The position numbers and the translations under genes were made by a program. Shown one piece after another: positions 18,610 to 26,582 of a DNA stretch of 33,271 nt. The DNA is from Sphingomonas sp. Leaf33 (lineage in GTDB: Bacteria; Pseudomonadota; Alphaproteobacteria; Sphingomonadales; Sphingomonadaceae), in assembly GCF_001421785.1 (NCBI RefSeq), contig NZ_LMLB01000001.1, positions 1,813,419 to 1,846,689 on the forward strand, given 5' to 3'. The notes below the pieces were generated by a model, which worked only from the letters and a program-made list of their open reading frames with translations, was not told where the DNA came from and ran no database searches. Within the stretch, counting starts at the first letter, position 1; the number at the start of each line of letters is the position of its first letter.

Positions 18610-18666
18610 GCGAGCGGCGCTCGCGCCGGCCGGCCTGGCGCCGTCTCGTGGATAGCTCCGCTATCC
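18610..18666 (-). terminator. Two tandem hairpins after the ETF-QO gene
   Basis: The 97-nt gap between the ETF-QO stop and the TPR start holds two perfect hairpins: GGATAGC-TCC-GCTATCC (18650-18666) and GCGAGC-GGC-GCTCGC (18610-18624). Neither has a T-run in the minus-strand direction, so a rho-independent terminator is not proven. They could reduce read-through or stabilise the mRNA end ahead of the TPR gene. Confidence 0.35.
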
Positions 18667-18681
18667 TCGTGCGGCTTGGCC

Positions 18682-20343
18682 TTACATATTCGGGTAGTTG
18701 GGGCCGCCGCCGCCTTCGGGCACGACCCAGTTGATGTTCTGGGTCGGGTCCTTGATGTCGCAGGTCTTGCAGTGGACGCAATTCTGCGCGTTGATGACGA
18801 ACTTCGGATCATCCGTTTCCGCACCGACCACCTCGTACACACCGGCCGGGCAATATCGCTGCGCCGGTTCATCGAACATCGGCAGATCATAGGCGATCGG
18901 AATGTCCGGGTCACGCAGCGTGAGGTGAACCGGTTGATCTTCCTCGTGATTCGTATTCGACAGGAAAACCGACGACAGGCGGTCGAACGTTAGCTTGCCG
19001 TCCGGCTTCGGATAGTCGATCGGCCGGACCAGGTCCTTGCGCCACAGCGATTCATGGTCTGGCTTGTGATGCAGTGTGAAGGGAACCTTCAGCCCGAAAT
19101 TCTCCAACCACATGGTGACCCCGGCCAGGCCCGATCCGATGAAGTCGCCGAATTTCTTGACCAGCGGAACGACGTTGCGGACCATCGACAGCTCGGCCTT
19201 GACCCAGCTGTCGTCGAACGCCTGCGGGTACGCCTCCAGCTCGTCGGCGGTGCGGCCCGCTGCGATCGCGGTGAAGGCGGCTTCGGCGGCCATCATCCCG
19301 GATTTCATCGCGGTATGCGTACCCTTGATCCGCGGCACGTTCAGGAAGCCCGCCGAACAGCCGATCAGCGCACCGCCGGGGAACACCAGCTTCGGGATCG
19401 ACTGCAACCCGCCGTCGTTGATCGCCCGCGCGCCGTAGGACACGCGCTTGCCGCCCTCCAGCATCTCGGCGATCGCCGGATGCGTCTTCCAGCGCTGCAT
19501 TTCCTGGAAGGGCGAGAGGTACGGATTGGTGTAGCTGAGCCACGTCACGAAGCCCAAGGCAACCTGCCCGTTCGCCTGGTGATACAGGAACCCGCCGCCG
19601 TTCGACCCTTGCGTTTCGCTGAGCGGCCAGCCCTGCGTGTGGATGACGCGGCCTGCGACATGCTTGTCGGGCGCGATGTCCCACAGTTCCTTTATGCCGA
19701 TGCCGTAGACCTGTGGGTCGCTGTCCTTGGCCAGATCGAACGTGCGGATCAGCTCCTTCGACAGGTGCCCGCGAACGCCCTCCGCAAAGAACGTGTATTT
19801 GGCGTGCAGCTCGAGACCCGGCTGGTAATCGCCCTTGTGCGTGCCGTCGCGCGCCACACCCATGTCGCCGGTCGCGACGCCCTTGACGCTGCCGTCTTCG
19901 TTGAACAGCACCTCGGCGGCGGCGAAACCGGGAAAGATCTCGACGCCCAGTTCCTCGGCCCTGCCCGCCAGCCAGCGGCACAGATTGCCGAGGCTGCCGG
20001 TGTAGGTGCCCTTGTTGTGCATGAAGCCCGGGGTCAGGATGTGCGGCAGGCTCTTGCGGCCCTTTTTCGACAGCACCCAATGCTGGTTGTCGGTGACCGG
20101 CACTTCGGCGAGCGGGCAGCCGTCGTCGCGCCACGTCGGCAGCAGCTCATCCAGCGCCTTCGGGTCGATGACCGCGCCCGACAGGATATGCGCGCCGACT
20201 TCGGACCCCTTCTCCAGCACGCAGACGGCGAGTTCGCTGCCGGCGTCGTTCGCCAGCTGTTTCAGCCGGATCGCCGCCGACAGGCCGGCGGGACCTGCGC
20301 CGACGATCACCACGTCATAGGGCATCGACTCCCGATCGGCCAT
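18682..20343 (-). CDS. Electron transfer flavoprotein-ubiquinone oxidoreductase
   Basis: Membrane-associated FAD and 4Fe-4S enzyme passing electrons from ETF (fatty and amino acid oxidation) to ubiquinone; 553 aa, normal length. The N-terminal dinucleotide fold is DVVIVGAGPAGLSAAIRL (about 9-26), followed by GSEVGAHILSGAVIDPKAL. The C-terminal ferredoxin-like domain keeps the four cluster cysteines in CPAGVYEV and CVHCKTCDIKDP. The start is supported by GGAG 7 nt before ATG 20343; an alternative ATG lies six codons later. ETF subunits are not in this window. Confidence 0.95.
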   Translation of the reverse strand: MADRESMPYDVVIVGAGPAGLSAAIRLKQLANDAGSELAVCVLEKGSEVGAHILSGAVIDPKALDELLPTWRDDGCPLAEVPVTDNQHWVLSKKGRKSLPHILTPGFMHNKGTYTGSLGNLCRWLAGRAEELGVEIFPGFAAAEVLFNEDGSVKGVATGDMGVARDGTHKGDYQPGLELHAKYTFFAEGVRGHLSKELIRTFDLAKDSDPQVYGIGIKELWDIAPDKHVAGRVIHTQGWPLSETQGSNGGGFLYHQANGQVALGFVTWLSYTNPYLSPFQEMQRWKTHPAIAEMLEGGKRVSYGARAINDGGLQSIPKLVFPGGALIGCSAGFLNVPRIKGTHTAMKSGMMAAEAAFTAIAAGRTADELEAYPQAFDDSWVKAELSMVRNVVPLVKKFGDFIGSGLAGVTMWLENFGLKVPFTLHHKPDHESLWRKDLVRPIDYPKPDGKLTFDRLSSVFLSNTNHEEDQPVHLTLRDPDIPIAYDLPMFDEPAQRYCPAGVYEVVGAETDDPKFVINAQNCVHCKTCDIKDPTQNINWVVPEGGGGPNYPNM

Positions 20344-20450
20344 GTCCCGTCTCCAATCCTGTTCTTCTGTCGCGCCGGCGGGGCGCCTTGCCTTTCCTCC
20401 GGTTCCAGCAGATTGACGGCCGCGTCAAGACAGCATCCAACGGGCACATC

Positions 20451-21158
20451 ATGGGGGCGGACCAGCATTTCGATTGGGCGGAAAGCGCCCGCAGCGTGCT
20501 CGACTGGTGGCGCGACGCCGGCGTCGACGTGCTTGTCGACGATGCCCCTCGCGACTGGCTGGCAAAGGCGCCGCCGCCGGCGCCCCTCGCGGACGTTACG
20601 TCAGCGCCTGTCGTTGCGACGCCGGCCCTGCCCGACACGCTGGACGCCTTCCTCGCGTGGCGCCGCAGCGGCGACGCGCCGGAGGGTGCGCGACCCGACG
20701 CGGTGCTGGCAGAAGGCGACCCCGCCGCCGCGACCGCGATCGTCGTCGATTTCGCCGACGCGGACGGGCTGATCGGCGGTGCGGCAGGCGCGCTGTTCGA
20801 CCGGATGCTCGCGGCGATCGGCCTGTCGCGCGAATCGGTCTATTTGATCGCGCTGACCACCGTGCGCCCCCTGGGCGACCGGATCGCGCCCGAGATGCTG
20901 CCGCAACTGGGGCAGCTTGCCCGCCAGCATCTGGCGCTGGCCGCGCCGCAGCGGGTCCTGCTGCTCGGTCAAGCGGTGAGCCGTGCGATCGGCGGGACGG
21001 ATCGTGGCGGCGTTCAGGGAAATTTACAGCGTGTTAACCTAAACGGATCAGAGATTTGGGCGGTTTCCAGTCTTCATCCCCGCTTCCTGTTGAAGCAGCC
21101 GGCGATGAAGGCGGAAGCATGGAAGGATCTGCAACTGCTGATGGGGGGACCGCATTGA
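20451..21158 (+). CDS. Uracil-DNA glycosylase family 4-like protein lacking cysteines
   Basis: Protein of 235 aa that looks like the uracil-DNA glycosylase (UDG) superfamily. The fold markers are IGGAAGALFDRMLAAIGLSRESVYLIALTTVRP (in part), LALAAPQRVLLLGQAVSRAIGG, and a C-terminal SSLHPRFLL in place of the usual HP motif. Family 4 enzymes carry four cysteines for a 4Fe-4S cluster and a GEAPG-type motif 1. Here there is no cysteine at all, and the motif 1 region reads FADADGLIGG. Activity is therefore uncertain. The start at 20451 is preferred to the upstream in-frame start at 20388. It is divergent from ETF-QO, and its stop overlaps the transglycosylase start by one base (TGATG). Confidence 0.75.
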   Translation: MGADQHFDWAESARSVLDWWRDAGVDVLVDDAPRDWLAKAPPPAPLADVTSAPVVATPALPDTLDAFLAWRRSGDAPEGARPDAVLAEGDPAAATAIVVDFADADGLIGGAAGALFDRMLAAIGLSRESVYLIALTTVRPLGDRIAPEMLPQLGQLARQHLALAAPQRVLLLGQAVSRAIGGTDRGGVQGNLQRVNLNGSEIWAVSSLHPRFLLKQPAMKAEAWKDLQLLMGGPH

Positions 21159-22978
21159 TGCGTTCCAAGTTCGGACTTGCGGTACTCGCCGCCACTTTGC
21201 CGATGGCCGCGCACGCTGCCGATCCCGTGATGCCCGCGACGGGCCTCGATGCCCCGCCTGCCGTTCCCGACGCGCGTTTCCCGACAGTTTCTGCCGCGCC
21301 CAAGGGTGACGGCATCCCCGATCTTCTCGATGGCGATCAGCGCGCCGGCTATCGCGCGGTCTTCGCCTCGATCCGCGCCGGCGCATGGGCCGACGCGCAA
21401 TTGCAGCTCGACGCGATGAAACCCGGCCCGCTCCACGCCATCGCGCGTGCCGAGCTTTTCACCGCCAAGGGCTCGCCCAAGGCCGCGCTCGAGCCGCTGC
21501 TTGCGCTGCTGGCCGAGGCGCCCGAGCTCCCGCAGGCGGGGCAGATCGCTCGACTGGCCAAGGCGCGCGGCGCCGAAGTGCTGCCGATGCTGCCCGCCGA
21601 GCAGCGGTTGATCTGGTACGACGGCGCGCCGAACCGGCAGCGTGCCGCGGCCGTGAAAAGCGACGCCGCCGCGGCCGAACTGGCGATCGCCATGCAGCCG
21701 CTGATCAAGGACGATCGCGGGCCCGAGGCCGAAGTGCTGGTCGAGAGCAAGGCCGCGCTGCTGACGCCGGAAGCTCTGGTCGAGTGGCGCCAGCGCGTGG
21801 CGTGGATCTATTATGTCGACGGCGATGATGCCGCCGCGCGCCGCGTCGCCGCGCTCGCCCAGACCGGTTCGGGTGACTGGGCCGCGCAGGCCGACTGGGT
21901 CGCGGGCCTCGCATCGTGGCGATCGAAGGATTTCGCGTCCGCCGCGGCCAACTTCGGCAATGTCGCCCGCCGCGCATCGGACGCCGACCTGCGCGCGGCC
22001 GGGCTCTATTGGGCGTCGCGCGCCGACATGGCGAGCGGCCGGCCCGACATGGTGCAGGGCCGGTTGCAGGGTGCCGCGCAGTTCAGCGAGACGTTCTACG
22101 GTCAGCTCGCACGCCAGGCGCTCGGCATCTCGGCCCCGCTGACGCCGGCCGGCGAGAAGACGACGGCGGAGGATTGGCACGACCTGTCGCGCCGCCCGAA
22201 CGTGCGCGTCGCCGCCGCACTGGTCGAGATCGGCGAAAGCGGTCTTGCCGACGACGTCATTCGCCAGCAGGCAAAGATCGGCGATCGCGTCGATTATGCC
22301 GCACTGACCCGCCTGGCCGGTCGGCTCGACCTTGCCGAGACGCAGCTGTGGCTGTCGCATAACTGCCCGCAAGGGGCGCAGCCGGTGATGACCGCGCGCT
22401 ACCCGACCCCGAACTGGACGCCCGACGGCGGCTGGCGCGTCGACAAGGCGCTGGTCTACGCGCACGCGCTCCAGGAATCCCGCTTCCGCGCCGCGGTGGT
22501 CAGCCCGGCAGGCGCCTACGGCCTGATGCAGATCATGCCGGCGGCGGCGACCGACTATTCGCGCGAACGTGGCACGACGGTCGATCGCGCGGCCCTCGCT
22601 CGCCCGTCGACCAACATCGAGGTCGGCCAGCGGCATCTTGAGAAGCTGCGCGACATGGGCATCACCGGCGGGCTGCTGCCCAAGGTAATTGCCGCGTACA
22701 ACGCCGGCCCGCTACCGGTCAGCGTGTGGAACGCGCAGGCCCGCGACGGCGGCGACCCGCTGCTCTACATCGAGAGCATTCCGTACTGGGAAACACGCGG
22801 TTACGTCATGACGGTGCTGCGCAATTACTGGATGTACGAGGGCAAGGCTGGCAAGCCGTCGGTCAGCCGCTCCGCGCTTGCGCAGGGGCTCTGGCCCAAA
22901 TTTCCGGGCATGTCGGGCGCCGGCGCTGTCCGCGTGTCGTCCAATGCCGCGCCGAACGCCATCGCCCGTGCCAATTGA
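21158..22978 (+). CDS. Soluble lytic murein transglycosylase (SLT family)
   Basis: Periplasmic peptidoglycan lyase of 606 aa. A signal peptide is present ([20 protein letters not shown], cleavage about residue 20). A long helical region, probably a superhelical U-domain, fills about residues 40-410. The SLT catalytic domain follows with Glu440 in HALQESRF, then [21 protein letters not shown] and [12 protein letters not shown]. It is of the Slt70 layout. The start overlaps the stop of the glycosylase-like gene (TGATG) with GGGGGG upstream; the frame is open further upstream but overlaps that gene. Its stop overlaps moaB by 11 nt. Confidence 0.93.
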   Translation: MRSKFGLAVLAATLPMAAHAADPVMPATGLDAPPAVPDARFPTVSAAPKGDGIPDLLDGDQRAGYRAVFASIRAGAWADAQLQLDAMKPGPLHAIARAELFTAKGSPKAALEPLLALLAEAPELPQAGQIARLAKARGAEVLPMLPAEQRLIWYDGAPNRQRAAAVKSDAAAAELAIAMQPLIKDDRGPEAEVLVESKAALLTPEALVEWRQRVAWIYYVDGDDAAARRVAALAQTGSGDWAAQADWVAGLASWRSKDFASAAANFGNVARRASDADLRAAGLYWASRADMASGRPDMVQGRLQGAAQFSETFYGQLARQALGISAPLTPAGEKTTAEDWHDLSRRPNVRVAAALVEIGESGLADDVIRQQAKIGDRVDYAALTRLAGRLDLAETQLWLSHNCPQGAQPVMTARYPTPNWTPDGGWRVDKALVYAHALQESRFRAAVVSPAGAYGLMQIMPAAATDYSRERGTTVDRAALARPSTNIEVGQRHLEKLRDMGITGGLLPKVIAAYNAGPLPVSVWNAQARDGGDPLLYIESIPYWETRGYVMTVLRNYWMYEGKAGKPSVSRSALAQGLWPKFPGMSGAGAVRVSSNAAPNAIARAN

Positions 22979-23495
22979 CGAAGGCACCCCGTTCCGCTCG
23001 GTGCGGATCGCGGTGCTGACGGTATCGGACACGCGGGGGCTGGCCGATGATCGGTCGGGCGACACGCTGGTCGCGCGGATCGAGGGCGCTGGGCACGAGG
23101 TTGCCGATCGTGCGATCGTGCGCGATGACACGGACACCATCGTCGCACGCCTTCATGCGTGGATCGACGACGCGTCGGTCGATTGCGTCATCACAACGGG
23201 TGGCACCGGAGTGACCGGCCGCGACGTGACGCCCGAAGCGGTCGAGCGCGTCGCCGACAAGATGATTCCCGGCTTCGGCGAACTGTTCCGTTGGCTGAGT
23301 TACGACAAGATCGGCACGTCCACCATCCAGTCGCGCGCCTGCGCCTGCGTGGCGCGCGGCACGTACATCTTCGCCCTGCCCGGCTCGACCGGTGCGGTGA
23401 AGGATGGCTGGGACGGCATCCTCGCCAGCCAGCTCGATATCCGGCATCGGCCGTGCAATTTCGTGGAGCTGATGCCGCGGTTGATGGAGCGATAA
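22968..23495 (+). CDS. moaB: Molybdenum cofactor biosynthesis protein MoaB
   Basis: MoaB/MogA-type protein of molybdopterin synthesis, about 175 aa, thought to adenylate molybdopterin. It contains [21 protein letters not shown] (in part), the loop [16 protein letters not shown] and the C-terminal [18 protein letters not shown]. The GTG at 22968 gives the usual N-terminus (MPIDEGTPF) and overlaps the transglycosylase end by 11 nt; an ATG at 22944 is an alternative with 35 nt of overlap. No Shine-Dalgarno sequence is obvious, consistent with translational coupling. No other molybdenum cofactor gene is near. Confidence 0.92.
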   Translation: MPIDEGTPFRSVRIAVLTVSDTRGLADDRSGDTLVARIEGAGHEVADRAIVRDDTDTIVARLHAWIDDASVDCVITTGGTGVTGRDVTPEAVERVADKMIPGFGELFRWLSYDKIGTSTIQSRACACVARGTYIFALPGSTGAVKDGWDGILASQLDIRHRPCNFVELMPRLMER

Positions 23496-23524
23496 GCGTC
23501 ACGAATCCGCAGCTTATTGCCCTT

Positions 23525-23539
23525 GTTCTTGCAATGTTC
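23525..23539 (+). promoter_or_regulatory. Candidate LexA/SOS box before the radical SAM gene
   Basis: GTTC-TTGCAAT-GTTC, an exact match to the alphaproteobacterial LexA direct repeat GTTC-N7-GTTC, extended here to two copies of TGTTCTT (23524-23530 and 23535-23541). It lies 23 nt before ATG 23563 in a 67-nt gap. TTGCCC just before it could serve as a -35 element. The sequence match is certain; LexA control is inferred. Confidence 0.75.
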
Positions 23540-23562
23540 TTCGTATCCGGTACGCTTGGATC

Positions 23563-24639
23563 ATGGCCCAAGCCAGTCCCCGAGCGCGTCGCGGCGCAAC
23601 GCTGAACGCCGAAAGCGTGCGCTTCAATCTGCCGCAGACCGAGGCGGATGGCGACTGGCTCGACGCGCGGACAGACATCGACGGTATCCCGACGTCGCAG
23701 CGCACGACCGTGACGATCGAGCAGCCCAAGACGATTATCGCGCGCAACCAGTCGCCCGATGTGCCGTTCGACCGCTCGATAAACCCCTATCGCGGCTGCG
23801 AGCATGGCTGCATCTACTGCTTCGCCCGGCCGAGTCATGCGTATCACGATCTGTCGCCGGGGCTCGATTTCGAGACGAAGTTGTTCGCCAAGCCAAGCGG
23901 GCCCGATCTGTTGCGCGTCGAGCTCGCCAAGCCCGCCTATGTCTGTCGCCCGATTGCGTTTGGCACCAACACCGATCCGTATCAGCCGATCGAGAATGAC
24001 TGGCGAATCACTCGCGCCTGTCTGGAGGTTCTATCAGCCTGCGATCATCCGGTCACCATCACGACAAAGTCCGACCGTGTCGTCCGCGATCTCGACCTGC
24101 TGGCGCCGATGGCGGCGAAGGGGTTGGCGGCAGTGATGATTTCGGTGACGTCGCTCGACCCGAAGGTCGCGATGACGGTGGAACCGCGCGCGCCGCACCC
24201 GGAGCGTCGGCTGGCAGCGATCGCCAAGCTGTCGGCGGCGGGCGTACCGGTGCGCATCTCCATCTCGCCCGTCATCCCGGCGATCACCGATCACGAGATC
24301 GAACGGCTGATCGCACGCGGCGCCGCGGCCGGGGCGTGCGCCGCGGGGTTCATTCCCGTCCGTCTGCCGTGGGAAGTCGCGCCGCTGTTCGAGGCATGGC
24401 TCGACACGCATTTCCCCGATCGCAAGGCAAAGGTCATGGCGACGATCGGCGCGATGCGCGGCGGCAAGCGGAACGACCCAAATTTCTTTACCCGGATGCA
24501 GGGGAGCGGCCCGTGGGCGGACTTGCTGCGCACGCGGTTCCAGATCGCGTGCCGGAAGCATGGTCTGACCGGCGAGCGCGACCGGCTGCGTACCGATCTG
24601 TTCCGGGCGCCTGCCGGTGCCCAGGGCGAGTTGTTCTGA
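23563..24639 (+). CDS. PA0069-family radical SAM protein (photolyase/SplB-like)
   Basis: Radical SAM protein of 358 aa related to Rv2578c/PA0069 and distantly to spore photoproduct lyase. The cluster motif C-x3-C-x2-C is Cys79, Cys83 and Cys86 in YRGCEHGCIYC. Further family features are ITTKSDRVVRDLDLL (about 167), SVTSLDPKVA, EPRAPHPERRLAAI, and PVIPAITDHEIE. The biological reaction of this family is not established; annotation as DNA repair photolyase rests on weak similarity to SplB. A candidate LexA box 23 nt upstream supports a damage-related role. A 49-residue ORF follows 51 nt downstream. Confidence 0.88.
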   Translation: MAQASPRARRGATLNAESVRFNLPQTEADGDWLDARTDIDGIPTSQRTTVTIEQPKTIIARNQSPDVPFDRSINPYRGCEHGCIYCFARPSHAYHDLSPGLDFETKLFAKPSGPDLLRVELAKPAYVCRPIAFGTNTDPYQPIENDWRITRACLEVLSACDHPVTITTKSDRVVRDLDLLAPMAAKGLAAVMISVTSLDPKVAMTVEPRAPHPERRLAAIAKLSAAGVPVRISISPVIPAITDHEIERLIARGAAAGACAAGFIPVRLPWEVAPLFEAWLDTHFPDRKAKVMATIGAMRGGKRNDPNFFTRMQGSGPWADLLRTRFQIACRKHGLTGERDRLRTDLFRAPAGAQGELF

Positions 24640-24679
24640 CACGGGATCGCGCAGCCGCGGTCGTTCGTTCAGGGCACGA

Positions 24680-24685
24680 AGGAGA
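24680..24685 (+). promoter_or_regulatory. Shine-Dalgarno site of the 49-residue ORF
   Basis: AAGGAGA at about 24679-24685 lies 5 nt before ATG 24691. This is the best ribosome binding site in the region and the main support for the small ORF being real. The surrounding 51-nt gap after the radical SAM stop has no other feature. Confidence 0.6.
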
Positions 24686-24690
24686 GTGTG

Positions 24691-24840
24691 ATGACTGATC
24701 CAAACGCCCCGCAGCCCGACGAAACGATCCTTGGCGGTAAATCGACAATTCCCGACACCGCCGGCACCGCAGCCGGTGGGGCGAGCGAGGATGTGCCGGC
24801 CCCCGCCGACAAGGATGCAACGAAGCCGCCGGAACGGTGA
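24691..24840 (+). CDS. Small 49-residue hydrophilic protein, unrecognised
   Basis: Short ORF, 49 codons plus TGA, too small for many gene finders. It has an excellent Shine-Dalgarno sequence (AAGGAGA, 5 nt before the ATG). The product is Pro/Ala/Asp-rich and has no hydrophobic segment, no cysteine and no aromatic residue, so it is probably disordered and cytoplasmic. It is 51 nt behind the radical SAM gene on the same strand and ahead of a palindrome (24848-24877), so it may be the last gene of that unit. I recognise no family. It could also be a chance ORF in GC-rich DNA. Confidence 0.55.
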   Translation: MTDPNAPQPDETILGGKSTIPDTAGTAAGGASEDVPAPADKDATKPPER

Positions 24841-24847
24841 TTTTATC

Positions 24848-24877
24848 GCGTCATCCCTGCATGGGCGGGGATGACGC
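24848..24877. repeat. Palindrome between convergent genes, possible bidirectional terminator
   Basis: Perfect 10-bp arms, GCGTCATCCC (24848-24857) and GGGATGACGC (24868-24877), around a 10-nt loop. It lies between the plus-strand small ORF stop and the minus-strand acyl-CoA synthetase stop. No T-run follows on the plus strand (GTTAGGG) and only a short AT stretch on the other side (GATAAAA), so it is a weak terminator candidate. GTCATCCC-type palindromes of this kind are a frequent intergenic repeat in many proteobacteria. Confidence 0.55.
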
Positions 24878-24897
24878 TGTTAGGGTCAGCGTTGGCA

Positions 24898-26481
24898 TCA
24901 CGCCGCGGCGAGCTGGTAATTTCGGTATTTCTCGCGGATCGCGGTCTTGAGCAATTTGCCGGTCGCGGTGTGCGGCAACTCGTCGACGAAGACGATCTCG
25001 TCGGGCAACCACCATTTCGCGACATGCTTCGCCAGATGCGCGGTGATCTCGAACGGCGTCACGTTGCTGCCGGCCTTGCGCACCACCAGCAGGATCGGGC
25101 GCTCGTCCCACTTCGGATGTCGTACGCCGATCGCCGCGGCCTCCGCCACGCCCGCACACCCGACCGCGGCGTTCTCCAGCTCGACCGAGCTGATCCACTC
25201 GCCGCCCGATTTGATGACATCCTTCGATCGATCGGTGATCCGCATCGTCCCGTCGGGGTGCAATGCCGCGACGTCGCCGGTGTCGAACCATCCGTCGGCG
25301 GTCACGCAGTCCGCGTCGCCCTTGAAATAGCGCTGGACGATCCACGGCCCGCGGATCTGCAGCCGACCGGTCGCCTCGCCGTCGCGCGGCAGCACCGAGT
25401 CCGCATCATCGACGATACGCAGTTCGACCCCGAAGGGTACGCGGCCCTGACGCACGGTTTGGTCGACCTTCTGTTCGAACGTCAGGTCTTCCCAATCCGG
25501 GCTCGGCGCGCCCATGGTGCCGATCGGCGAGGTTTCGGTCATCCCCCAGGCGTGGTTGACGCGGACGCCCATGTGCATGATCCGCTCGATCATCGCGCGC
25601 GGCGCCGCCGATCCGCCGATCGTGACGACCTTCAGATGCTTCGGCTCTTCACCGGTCGTATCCATGTGCTGGAACATCGCCAGCCAGACGGTCGGGACAC
25701 CCGCGGTATGGGTCACCTTCTCGTCGTTCATGAGCGTGCAAAGCACCTTGGGGTCGTTGACCGCGGAATAGACGACCTTGATCCCCGCCGCAGCACTGGC
25801 GAACGGGAGGCCCCAGCCCACTGCATGGAACATCGGCACGATCGGCAGCGCGACCGCGCGGCTGTCGAGGTCGAACACCGCCGGCTGCAATTCGGCCAGC
25901 GCATGGATCATGTTCGACCGGTGCGTGAACAGCACGCCCTTTGGATTGCCGGTCGTCCCACTGGTGTAGCAGAGCAGGCACGGCTCGCGCTCCGGCCCCG
26001 TCACCCACCGATAGTCGCCATCCTGGGCATCGAGCACGGCGTCGAACTCGCCATCGTCGAAACACACATAGTGGCGGATCGTCGTCCACTGCGACCGCAT
26101 CCGCTCGACGATCGGCTTGAACGCCGCGTCGTAGAGCAGAACCTGATCCTCGGCGTGATTGGCGATATAGGCGAGCTGATCGTCGAACAGGCGTGGATTG
26201 ACCGTGTGGATCACCCCGCCCATCCCGATCACACCATACCACGCCACCAAATGTCCGACGTGATTCATCGCCAGCGTGGCGACGCGGTCGCCTTTCTTGA
26301 CGCCCATCCGCTCGAGCGCCTGCGCCAGCCGGCGGGCATCACGGTGGACGCCGGCCCAGTCCGTCCGTGTCGTACGGCCATCGGCCCAGCGCGTGACGAT
26401 CTCGCGCGTGGCGTGCTCGCGCGCGGCATGGTCGAGCAGCAGCGGGACCCTGAGTTCCACGTCCTGCATGGCACCGAGCAT
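24898..26481 (-). CDS. AMP-forming acyl-CoA synthetase (fatty-acid CoA ligase)
   Basis: Adenylate-forming ligase that activates a carboxylic acid, probably a medium- or long-chain fatty acid, with ATP and CoA; 527 aa. The P-loop-like motif [11 protein letters not shown] is at about residues 172-182. Motifs AWGMTETSP and [15 protein letters not shown], then [15 protein letters not shown], follow, and the C-terminal lysine motif is [19 protein letters not shown] 5 nt before ATG 26481 decides the start over the in-frame GTG 26487, which overlaps the Shine-Dalgarno sequence. The gene lies about 100 nt downstream of dnaE on the same strand; a functional link to it is not apparent. Exact substrate cannot be read from the sequence. 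Confidence 0.93.
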   Translation of the reverse strand: MLGAMQDVELRVPLLLDHAAREHATREIVTRWADGRTTRTDWAGVHRDARRLAQALERMGVKKGDRVATLAMNHVGHLVAWYGVIGMGGVIHTVNPRLFDDQLAYIANHAEDQVLLYDAAFKPIVERMRSQWTTIRHYVCFDDGEFDAVLDAQDGDYRWVTGPEREPCLLCYTSGTTGNPKGVLFTHRSNMIHALAELQPAVFDLDSRAVALPIVPMFHAVGWGLPFASAAAGIKVVYSAVNDPKVLCTLMNDEKVTHTAGVPTVWLAMFQHMDTTGEEPKHLKVVTIGGSAAPRAMIERIMHMGVRVNHAWGMTETSPIGTMGAPSPDWEDLTFEQKVDQTVRQGRVPFGVELRIVDDADSVLPRDGEATGRLQIRGPWIVQRYFKGDADCVTADGWFDTGDVAALHPDGTMRITDRSKDVIKSGGEWISSVELENAAVGCAGVAEAAAIGVRHPKWDERPILLVVRKAGSNVTPFEITAHLAKHVAKWWLPDEIVFVDELPHTATGKLLKTAIREKYRNYQLAAA

Positions 26482-26582
26482 ACGCACCTCTCCTTCATAC
26501 CGATCTTTCGAACGAAGGTGCCGCAGGGCGCGCGCGATGGCAAGACTCGGGTCCGCTCCCGACGAATGGACGGAGACGGAAC

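Noticed and set aside
20344..20450. Possible LexA box before the glycosylase-like gene
   Set aside because: One GTTC is present in the ETF-QO/glycosylase gap (TGTTCTTCTGTCGCG), but no second GTTC follows at 7 nt.
19054..20772. 572-codon plus-strand frame opposite ETF-QO
   Set aside because: Antisense shadow; it also runs in the wrong frame into the glycosylase-like gene.
24661..24671. GTTCGTTC in the gap before the 49-residue ORF
   Set aside because: The two GTTC units are adjacent, not spaced by 7 nt, so it is not a LexA box.
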